Assembly (NCBI GenBank): GCA_036429605.1
Contig: CM071590.1
Coordinates: forward strand, 3,286,001-3,350,000
Direction of reading: 5' to 3'
Origin: Cladobotryum mycophilum
Lineage: Eukaryota; Ascomycota; Sordariomycetes; Hypocreales; Hypocreaceae
Length of the DNA: 64,000 bases
This document shows positions 26,012 through 35,107 of the stretch, one piece after another (the first letter of the stretch is position 1; each line of letters opens with the position of its first letter). The position numbers were made by a program, and so were the translations under genes. A model generated the notes under the pieces. The model was not told the DNA's origin, made no database searches, and saw only the letters and a program-made list of their open reading frames with translations.

Positions 26012-26548
26012 ATGTCCTCCTCACCAGAGATCCTGTCCGGCCACGACGCCGCCCAAATCGCATCCACGTGCAAGGCCATCGACATCACCACGGGCGAGTT
26101 CTCGGAGCTGCAGAGGCGCGCATCCGCCGCCAAGGCCACGGCGTACTGCCGGTACAGCCAGTTTCGCGTAGGCGCCACGTTGCTCTGCGGCGACGACGGG
26201 ACTGGGACTGAGGCCGGGAGTGAGAGCAACAGTAACGGCTCGGTGTACGTGGCGGGCGCCAACGTGGAGAATGCGTCGTACCCCGTGGGGACGTGTGCCG
26301 AGAGGGTGGCCTTTGGGACGGCGGTGACGGGGGGCATAAGGTGTTTAGGGCGATTGCCGTGGCGACGGATATTACGCCGCCGGCGAGTCCTTGTGGGATG
26401 TGCAGGCAGTTGTGAGTCTTTTATTTTATTTTATGATGTTTCTTTTTCCTTTTTTTTTTTTTTTTTTTGGTGTTGATATCCTCATACGTGGATGCCTTTT
26501 CTGAGATGGGGGGCTATATAGAGTGTAAGGGGGTGGGAGAGACAGAAA

Positions 26549-26584
<36 letters not shown>

Positions 26585-26965
26585 GGGGGGTAGGCAGAGA
26601 CAGACAGAGGGAGACAGAGAGAGAGAGAAAGCTAACACAAAGGAACAGTATTCGCGAGTTTTGCAGTCTAGACACGCCGATACTCATGTTTGATAAGAAT
26701 GAAGATTACGTCGTCATGAAACTTGGAGAGGTAAGCCCCTTCTCACTCACTTGACAGCCATGTTGTGTGAATCATATGAGAAAAGTCAGGGAAGATCACG
26801 ACAGCTAACCAAGAAACAAACAACTAGCTTCTCCCCATGTCCTTTGGACCAGATCAACTCCCTCCCCCGGAGCACCTGGCTATTAAAACACCTTTGCAGA
26901 TCTCTCTCTCTCTCTCTCTCTCTCCCTTCCTTAATGGCAAGGGAGGGGTTAGGGGTTGTGAATTA
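26012..26965 (+). CDS. CDD1: Cytidine deaminase, frame broken by 1 base
   Basis: Zinc enzyme that deaminates cytidine and deoxycytidine in pyrimidine salvage, in the cytosol. Exons 26012-26411, 26649-26730 and 26828-26965. Motifs: ANVENASYPVGTCAERVA with the catalytic CAE (95-97), and PCGMC supplying the other two zinc ligands. The second exon encodes the MFDKN...VMKLGE strand, and the third LLPMSFGPDQL, typical of the C-terminus. The frame breaks at the G run 26329-26334; one extra G would carry TGG straight into HKVFRAIAVATDITPP and the PCxxC motif, so a homopolymer error is likely. The first intron is long (237 nt) and carries a GA microsatellite. After LLPMSFGPDQLPPPEHL the frame runs through a TC repeat coding for alternating Ser-Leu before TAG at 26963, so the true C-terminus is uncertain. 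Start context CAACAATG is favourable. Confidence 0.85.
26901..26924. repeat. (TC)n microsatellite at the deaminase 3' end
   Basis: About eleven TC units in the predicted last exon of the cytidine deaminase, where they would be read as Ser-Leu repeats. Length changes here would alter or end the C-terminal tail. Confidence 0.85.
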
Positions 26966-27678
26966 GGGTGACGCAAGGGAGGGGGTTTGTGGCGCTTCTG
27001 TACCTGAATTGTGTCTCATACGATGGAGGGATGGGATGGGGAGGAGTTATATTTTTGCATATGATTATGTGCTGTGAAACATTGAAGCAAATAGTGTTTA
27101 ATAGAAACAATCAGCAATGATCAGCATAACTTGGGTGAAGTGTTATTCCCCCTCTCCGACTTTGGATACTCGTACCAATGCTCAACTACCTCGACTATGT
27201 GAATTGCAATAGATTTTGCCCCGTGTTTTCAATGTCGTCTATGCTCAATGCCATATCCATCACACTCACACACTCACTCAATGCAAAAAAAGAACTTTAT
27301 GCTCATCAAATTCCATCGTATTCCTTATTAACAATTAGACTATCTACTTTACACGTTTCTACAAAGGAAAGTTGGTTGCTGTATCTAGCTAGTTGGGTTC
27401 GAATGTAAGCGTTTATATATATTATTCAAAAGATCAAAAAGCAGTATAAATCAAGGTCTGTACTTCTCTACAGATATTTAGTATCCTCCATTCCTCCCAT
27501 ATCTCCAACTCCTCCTTGTCCTCTCCTCGCTATCAACAATTATTATTTTGTTCTGTTTTTTTCTATATATAGTTGTTTGTTTGTTTGCTGTGATGTAGCA
27601 TATGTCCAATCTCTCCAAGTTTGTACCGCCCATCAAAATGCACACTTCCACATTCTCAATCCGCTTCGTACCAGTACC
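26966..27678. other. Intergenic region between convergent genes
   Basis: Shared 3' flank of the deaminase and the Pro/Thr-rich secreted protein. AT-rich with T runs and TTTG repeats near 27575-27590; nothing coding recognised. Confidence 0.6.
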
Positions 27679-29225
27679 TTATTCATCACAGGGCTCATCA
27701 GTGGGAGCAGGTGCGGTGGTGGTAGTGGTAGGTCGCGTAAGAGTGGCAAAGGTAGTAGGCGCTGGGTCGCTAGTGGTCGATGGCTGGATGGTGGTAGAGG
27801 CAGGGCCATGTGAAGTGTTGGGGTCAGATGACGCTGGGTTGGATGTTGTGGGTGCCGGGGCATTGGTGGTGGTAGGGGCAGATGATGGCTGGGACGTCTC
27901 GGCGAGCTTGCTTGAAGCGGGAGCTGACGACGCAGGCTGAGTGGGTTCATCAGAGCAAGGCTCATCAGTCGGGACAGTATATGCTTGAGTAGTCGTGGAA
28001 GCGGTAGTGCTAGTAGCTAGTCCTGAGGTAGCCGGCCCTGAACTCGTCGCTGATTCAGAAGTAGTAGCCTGGTTTGTGGTAGTAGCCGATCCCGTAGCTC
28101 CAGATGTAGTAGACGCCCCAGAAGATGTGGCTGGTACACCAGAAGTGGGAGATGAAGCCGGTCCCGTAGAAATGTTCTCGCCGCTAGTGTTCACAGAAGT
28201 AGACTGGCTTCCAGTGTTGGTTGGGACAGAAGTCTGGCCACCATTGGAAGCTGTTGGGCTGCTAGTAGCCCGTAAGTTTGAGGAAACACCAGTAGAGTTA
28301 GGAGCAGGAGCAGGATGTGTGTTGGAAGGTCCAGGAGGCCCGGCAGGCTTGGAACTGATGGGAGGCGGCACTGGTCCAGTGTGTGTTGTGTATGAACTGG
28401 AAGCCGGAGGAGCTGGCGCGGGGTGTGAGTTTGATGGGCCAGAGGCAGGAGGGGCAGGTCCACGGTTTGTGTTGGAAGGGTTTGCAGCTGGGGGAGCAGG
28501 CCCAGGATCGTTTTTTGATGGGCTTGAAGCGGGGGGGCTGGTCCACGATTCGTGTCGGAAGGGCCAGCAGCGGGAGGAGCCGGTCCAGGGTTTGAGTTGA
28601 CCGGATGAGAAGCAGAAGGCTGAGGTGCAGGTGCAGGATTGGGGTTCGGACCCTTAGGACCATTGCCGTCATCGGGATTGTTCGAGCTAGGGGATGATCC
28701 AGACCCAGATGGATTGGGATTATACGGGACCACATAGCTCGTCGCAAACCGCTCCCTAGTCGAAACCGCGGCAGGAGGAGGAGCAGGCTCGTCCGTGTGA
28801 CAAGGAGGTGACGGCAAAGGGACCTCGAAAGTCTGCGTTATCGTAGCAGTAACGGGCTCCTGGTTGGACGCATAGGCAGGAGGAGGGGGGCCAACAGGAC
28901 CGGCGGCGCCAGGAAGAGCAGTAGGAGCCTGCTCGCATGGCCCACAGACACGAACTGTAGTCGTCACACTCGGACACTCATCCACCTCGACCCTTAGGCG
29001 CTCAAGGAAATCCAATGCCATCTTTCCAAACTCAGCGGCCTCTTCCCAGGTAGCCTCCCGCATCACCGCAGCTCTAGCTTTCAACTATACATTCTGTCAG
29101 TCACTCATCTTGTCCATCATGTAAAGTAGGGCAAAGATGCTCACCTGTTCATATTTCTCAGCTCGATGTGAAGCCTCCACCGCTGATAGCAAGCCTACAG
29201 CCGCAACAAGAGTAGGAAAATGCAT
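27679..29225 (-). CDS. Secreted Pro/Ser/Thr-rich (mucin-like) repeat protein, frame broken by 1 base
   Basis: Exons 29145-29225 and 27679-29084 on the minus strand. Exon 1 encodes a signal peptide (MHFPTLVAAVGLLSAVEA) followed by a charged stretch. Exon 2 begins with a short helical region with a CPSVTTTVRVCGPC segment, then a Pro-rich part with about five copies of a roughly 14-residue unit of the type GPAPPAAGPSDTNR, then a long Ser/Thr-rich tail ending TDEPCDE. The DEPC/TDEP element occurs three times (CHTDEPAPP, TDEPCSDEP, TDEPCDE). The frame breaks at the G run 28531-28537 (seven C in the gene); with eight C the repeat continues in register and the whole gene would encode about 495 residues. 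It is likely secreted, heavily O-glycosylated and associated with the cell wall; no catalytic domain is seen. Function unknown. Confidence 0.8.
28400..28610 (-). repeat. Tandem coding repeat (about 42 bp, GPAPP-type units)
   Basis: About five degenerate units with consensus G/A-PAPPA-x-x-PS-x-x-x-R/P in the secreted protein gene. The one-base break at 28531-28537 falls inside this array, after the second full unit. Confidence 0.75.
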
Positions 29226-30125
29226 CGTAGCTTTCCCCTCGAGATGTCAAAACAAATACACTAAAGAATGGAGGGTAGAGAGGGGTATCAAAAGAATGGC
29301 TAAAAGGAGAGGACACCTGTCAAGCAAGTGATGGTCAAGAGAGCTGCTTGACTTGCTGACGATGGGTTCTTCCATTCTGATAGGTGGTCACAACCATCAT
29401 ATTATATACCAGAAAATCCCTCCCGCAGGGCGACGATCATGAATCAGGAACAAGAGACAAGTTCATAAGGGGAATCCTCCCTCGCGTAAAGGACAACGTA
29501 CAAAAACCTACTTGGACGCGATATTTTGCTCGCCCTGATTGAGGGGGAACGCAATAGAGTGGGATGTCAAGGGAGAGAGTGTGTCTCGCCCTCGTCTGCC
29601 CCTCCACCAACACTCAAGGGATAACGACCCAGCCACGCAAAGGGATAACAAGAAGAGCACGGATGATTCAAATACGGGAATTGCACGTGCTGGAATTTAA
29701 GTGTTGACGCATTGATTGATCCAAAAGACAATAAGCCATCTTCCTGGATGGTCTTTTTTGCATTGAGCGAACTGCACGGCAGGTCTGTCATTGGTTGTCT
29801 GTCTGTGTCAAATGTAGACATGCAAAAAAAGGGTATCTGAAACCAGAGACACTCATCAAACGCCGCCGCGTCCCTTGCTCGCAGCAGAAACTAGGGGAAA
29901 GAAGACAAAAAGCAGGCGATGAAAGAAAAGCCCTAATGCATACATGCGCCGTTGGTAGAGAAAGAAAGAAAGAAAGAAAGAAAATCACAAATGCCATCCT
30001 CCCATACGCCTAAAAAGTTGTTGCTCCAAAATGATTCATCCTTGTGTTATGCAGTGTTGGTTGTTGTTGTTGTTGTTGTTGTTGTTAAGTGAGTTGATAG
30101 CCCCAGGCTATTGTGTATGTGTGTG
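29226..30125. other. Intergenic region
   Basis: Promoter side of the secreted repeat protein and 3' flank of the Ser/Pro-rich gene. It holds a GAAA repeat (about 29959-29981) and a TTG repeat (about 30060-30085). No gene supported. Confidence 0.55.
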
Positions 30126-31100
30126 TCAATCTTCCCAGATCGTTTCCAGATCAAGGTCTCCGCGTCGCTCAGCGCCGCAGACGCTCCACCGTTTCCGCTT
30201 CTCTCTAGATCCGTAGGTCATGGTGCGGCCACGACTAGGCACGTCCAAATTGCCCCGTCCCTTTCCATCCGAAGAATCGCTGTTGTCCGATACCTCTGCT
30301 GCTGCTTTCAACTGTGCCGCCTTCTCGGCTTCGAGTGCGGCCTCCTCGGCATCCGGTGAGTCGGGAATAGTTTCCAAACTAGAAATACTGGGGCTGCGCG
30401 ATCTCGCCGATGTCGGAGTCGATGGCACCGATGAAAATAAGCCGCTGCCATAGCTACTAGAGAAGGGGTCATAGGCCCTGTACATGGAAGAAGAGGTTGA
30501 CGAAGGAGTGCTTGGCAAGGCCGAGAGCGAGCCTGTGCTCGAGTGTCCGTAATTCCGAAGCGGCGAGGAAGGGCGACGCAAACGGCTTGTGCTGGCAGAT
30601 GAGCCGAGGACCGGAGAGCTGCTTCTCGAAGTCTGTGGCGGCCCATCTTGGTCCAGGACAGAGTTTCGCACAGGCGATGTCAAGGGGAATGCCTCGTCGA
30701 CGGGCTTCCGTGGGGTGCGCACTCGACTGGGAGAGCTCGACGGGCTTTCGGGCCGAAATTGAGGCGAAAAGAGAAGATGACCAGCTCCATTGAGGCCAGG
30801 CATAGACTGGGTGCGGCCCATAGATGGGGCACCAAGACTAGCGACGGATCGCGAACGAGAATGGGTGCCCGAAAGAGGAGACGTCGTTCGAGGGCGATAA
30901 GGAAGCGTCGTCATGGGTCCCCAAGTGAATGCATTGTTTGGAGAGGTCGGGCTCGGATCGGTGCTCCGGCGCAGGGTTGGCGGTTTGCGAGCGACATCAA
31001 TGTCGAGCGAGGACAAGGCATGAGGATTGTTGATGCGAGCCTTGGGCACTGGGGTAGGGCGAAACTCCTCCATGCGCTCCGTCTCGGGAACGGGTTCCAT
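30126..31100 (-). CDS. Ser/Pro-rich basic protein, uncharacterised
   Basis: One exon from MEPVPETERMEEF to IWED, 324 residues. An in-frame upstream ATG would add 38 residues (to 31214), but that segment is CT-repeat-derived and hydrophobic, so I chose the internal Met. The protein is dominated by Ser, Pro and Arg with many SP/TP sites (for example TSPNN, PSSSPSR, TSPVRNS), suggesting a phosphorylated, mostly disordered protein. An Ala/Glu-rich helix lies near residues 250-280, followed by SRGRTMTYGSREKRKRW and an acidic end. The end segment RGRTMTYGSREKRKRWSVCGAERRGDLDLETIWED looks the most constrained. It resembles what fungal annotations call basic proline-rich protein. No signal peptide or membrane segment; function unknown. 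Confidence 0.75.
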   Translation of the reverse strand: MEPVPETERMEEFRPTPVPKARINNPHALSSLDIDVARKPPTLRRSTDPSPTSPNNAFTWGPMTTLPYRPRTTSPLSGTHSRSRSVASLGAPSMGRTQSMPGLNGAGHLLFSPQFRPESPSSSPSRVRTPRKPVDEAFPLTSPVRNSVLDQDGPPQTSRSSSPVLGSSASTSRLRRPSSPLRNYGHSSTGSLSALPSTPSSTSSSMYRAYDPFSSSYGSGLFSSVPSTPTSARSRSPSISSLETIPDSPDAEEAALEAEKAAQLKAAAEVSDNSDSSDGKGRGNLDVPSRGRTMTYGSREKRKRWSVCGAERRGDLDLETIWED

Positions 31101-34100
31101 GTTGATTAGATGGTCGAAGAAGGCATATAAGTGGTGTGCGTCCAGCGGAGGGAGAAGCAAATGAACAAAGAAGCGAGAGAGAGGGAGAGAGCGAGATGGA
31201 GAGAGAGAGAGCAAAGGGAGGGCACGCTTCCAGGCGGCGGTACAGATGTCGTTGTTGCTGTTGGTTGGCGGAATTGACGGGTTTCCGTTTATAGACGTGC
31301 CTCAGCTCGTGCAACGAGGATGAATAATAGCGATGGCGAGATTCAAGGCCCCGTTTGTATGCATGCACTGCACACACTTGCACAAGTAGGTGCGGGGGAG
31401 ATGGAAGCAAGTCAAAGCAAGTCAGTCCAGTCAGTGGAGGAGGGGGAAATGCAGAGTAATCCGCAAAAAGTGATGAGTCCGTATAAAATCGCGGAGTCGT
31501 TGGATAACGGGAGAAGGAAGAGAAGAGAACGGCAGAAGCAGCAGCGGCGGCGGCAGGAGGAAGAGGACCAGGAAGAGGACCGGGGTTGGTTGGTTTATTT
31601 GGGGGGGGGAGTGTGAAATGTTGAATGTGAAATGTGAATGCGAGTGTGACGGTGACTCCTCATGCGCAGACGAGATGAGACGAGCGAGGCGGCAAAGTTG
31701 GAGAAATTTGGCGACAGGGCCGTTTTAGTTGAAGCGAGCTGACATTCCTTTTCTCCTGAGACCTTTTATTGTTGGAGGTGTTTGGTGGAGAGCAGAGAGA
31801 GGAGAGTAATAGAAGAGGAAGAGGAAGAGGGAGAGGGAGAGAAAAATAAACAACACTGGCACGACACGACACACACCACACAGACACACGTAATAGTATG
31901 TATATGTAGGTATGTACAAGTATGTATGTATGTATTGTTGTGTTCTGTTGTGTCGTGTTGTGTTGTTTTCTTTTCTTTGCTTTTGCACGACACAGACGAG
32001 CAAAAAAAAGCAACGGCACAGTTGTTTTGTTTTATTTTTATTTTTTTATAAACTCACTCGCCTCTCTAAAGCGCAAAAGAGTTTTGTAGCAAAATAAAAT
32101 AAAAGACGAGAAGAAGACGATGATGATGATGAAGGGGGAAAAGAAAAGAGAAAGAAAAAAAGGATAAACACAAAAGGATGAGAAATACAAAAGGAACCTC
32201 ACTCAGGGTCCTCGGGAATGATGCGCCTTTCTTGACGTTGGTGGAGGAGGTGCCATCCAATTGTATGTAAACGACAGGTCGATCCGGCTGCCTTTATCAG
32301 CAGGTGAGCGACTATCGATACAGCGCTAAGGAGGCAGCTAAACGGCTTGAAAGCTACGGTTGGTCGAGCGGTGGGAATAGGGGACTGTTCACTACGGAGT
32401 ACTACAGGTAGGTACCTAGGATCGCTAGGTACCTACAGTACTACAAGCAGCCAGCGCTGGAGGTGCATTTCATCATTCCAGGCACCAAGAACTTTAGAGC
32501 TGCGGGGACCCTGTTCCGGTGTGTGATGCGCTAAAGAAACTCGCTGAAACAGCCAACCAAAAACGCCCAACAGTTGGAAAAAAGGCGTTGCCCCTAAAGC
32601 ACCCCTAAAGTTCCATCCCTCAAAGGACCCCAAAAGACCTCACCACTCACTAAAGGATCAAATGCTCCACTAAAAACAGGCCGGTGGGGCGCATCGATAC
32701 CTGGGAAAAAAACCAAAGGGCCAATGTTTTTTACCCACTTGGTACTCGACCACATACATACATACACACACAGGCACCCGCCAATCAGGAGTCTTTATCC
32801 CACCATTAGAACATTCTCCACATCTGACTCGTCCTTTCTATTCGCACATCTAGAAGTTCCTTTCCGAGTCTTGACCGCCCGTCACCTTTGCAGCCGTTGC
32901 AGCCCATCCCGCCCGCTCACGCATAACCTACAGACACACCTACAGACAGAGAAGAGGGTCGGGAGAGAAAAAAAAGAGGGGAGAGAAGGGGAGAAAGAGA
33001 AATGCATAAAGGAGGAGAAAATGCCCAGAGAAGAAGAAAAAGCAATTATCATTGGACGACCAAGAGAGACAGGCTGGGCAGTGGCAACAAACGAACAAAG
33101 GCATACCTACCCGACACGCCAACGCCTTCACGGTCCTCCTCCTCCAAAGGATCGGCATTATCACATTTATTATTTTTGTTTTGCGCATGTTACATGTCTC
33201 CTCTCGCACCTCATAGGCAGCTACGCCCTTGTCCTTTTTTCTTTTCTCCGTCTCTCTCTCTCTCTCTCGCTTTGAAATCCTTTCATCGACCGGTGGCAAC
33301 GGCGAAATGCTCGGACGACATGGCTGACGGACGCGAGCAACAGTTCAGCCCTTATGCCGCACAGCATGCAACTCCTGAGACTCGGTAACCCTTCTCTGCG
33401 AGGTCTCTCTTCCCATCTGCATGAATTGCACCGACCGAATGTACACACATACATGTAGGTCTCTATCCCGGTCCGAGCGCTGTCCCCCGAATGCATGTTT
33501 TACAAGATACGGACTTCCCACCACCACCACCCATGGCCATGGCTTTTTTCGGTGTCGGTTTTTTTCCCCTTCAACTGTAGAGTCGCACCACCCGTGGGTC
33601 GTCCGTCTTACTCAGCCCGTTGCATTGAAGAGTTGCAAACCGTCCAAAGACACCGCGTTGTTTTTTGGGCCAATGGCAACTACCTGCACTGATGAGAATG
33701 GCCATCACCCATCGCCAGGGGGAGATTGATCGACATCATGGGGGGCCCACGAGTTGGTTTTTGGAAGATGATCTCCATTCGGATGCCCGATTTGGTCCTC
33801 GGGCTAGAGGAGAGGCAAAGAGGGCATTACATCACTTCAGTCCATGGAGCATGAGTGAAGGTGGGATGGATGCAAAACCCCCACGCTTTACATCTTCATG
33901 TTCCATCCCCGTGGGGTGAAGAATAGCGTCCATTGGAGATTGTGGAGATTGGCGAACCGGACTTTAGATAGCGTCATTTTTGGTAGCTTTAAACTGAACG
34001 ACACAGGCGAGCCTATTGGCGCATTCGACGGTATCTAGAAGGGCGTGGTTTATTGCTATGTTTGGGTATTTAGGGGGGGGGGGGGGGGCACACTCTTGTC

Positions 34101-35107
34101 GATTGATACTTCGAACAATGACTCTCATTGTTTACTTCCGTTGTCCATTCATATGCCTTGTCATCATCATAGGAGGTTCAGAGAGTGCCCGAGTTCCCAC
34201 GCTGCTTCGGCAGATTCTCAAAATCAGTGATTAAGGCGGTCTTTCTGCTCAACAACTAAATTTTTATCTTGTCCTTGTTTCACCTTTACATCCGCAGTCG
34301 TTGCCATTGGATATGCAATGAGTACGGGCTCTGGACCACTTTTGCCAAGTTCACGTGCACCTCACCTCAAGTTCAACTCTATCTTAGATGACCTGATAAA
34401 CAGCTTTGGCATTCTGTGTCGAGATTCGATGCTTGGCCATGTTTAATTGCTCTTTTTTTTAATCATTACTTCTCGAGTTACTCTGCTTACTTGAGCTTGA
34501 GTGTGTATCATGTTGGCTACTTGAGTTATGACGTTGCGTCTAATTAATGCGAGTTCTAGCCTAACATTTCGCTCGCAACCAAGGCAACTGTATACCTGGC
34601 TAGGAAACCCCAAATTGCAATAGAAAAAAAGGTATACTCTGGAACAGGCATAATGTCTATCATAAATCTTACTTGGGTTTAGTAATAAATGGTCCTGCAA
34701 GGAGCAATGTACCTCAATGGTCTCCCCGGGGGGGGTTCTGCCAGCTGTTATTGCACTTGGCTTTGGCCATGGGACACAGCAAACTTTTGCGCAAGCAAAC
34801 AAACTTGCATGAAGCACGGATAGCTTCTTGGCTCAGTTACGACTTATTTCATTTCGCAAAGGTTTCTGTTCTATCCCATTTCATTCCACCGAGGTTTGTT
34901 TATAGTCTTTGCAACTCCTTCTCCTTCCAACCACCAAGCCTGGGGGTTTCAGGTAGATATCTTCACTTTTAACGTCCCTCCTTTTTTTCTATTTATTCTA
35001 TTTTGTTCCTCTCAACTTCTCTAACCTTTTTTTCAAAGGGCCCTCTGTATCTTTTCCAACTTTATTGGTAGTTGTCTAGACGTATATCGCGTCATTTTTC
35101 TTCCACA
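31101..35107. other. Long intergenic region, about 4 kb
   Basis: No gene I can support. It contains GA tracts (31165-31215, 31795-31845), a GTAT-rich stretch (about 31895-31935), a TACGGAGTA motif (32393-32401) only 7 bp from a 12-bp inverted repeat (32408-32436), a CT tract (about 33250-33268), and a run of 16 G (34073-34088). ORFs in this interval are low-complexity. Confidence 0.55.
32408..32436. repeat. Perfect 12-bp inverted repeat, 5-bp spacer
   Basis: GTAGGTACCTAG, then GATCG, then CTAGGTACCTAC. Each arm itself contains the palindrome TAGGTACCTA. It is flanked by an AGTACT on either side and sits next to a TACGGAGTA motif. Could be a bound site for a dimeric factor, a cruciform-prone sequence, or the core of a short dispersed repeat. 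Confidence 0.9.

Noticed and set aside
27995..28600. 201-codon plus-strand ORF rich in Val/Ala/Gly
   Set aside because: Antisense to the Thr/Ser/Pro-rich repeat gene; such repeats give long open antisense frames.
31101..31214. N-terminal extension of the Ser/Pro-rich protein (38 residues)
   Set aside because: Coded by a CT/GA repeat and with no protein-like constraint; the internal Met in front of EPVPETER is a better start.
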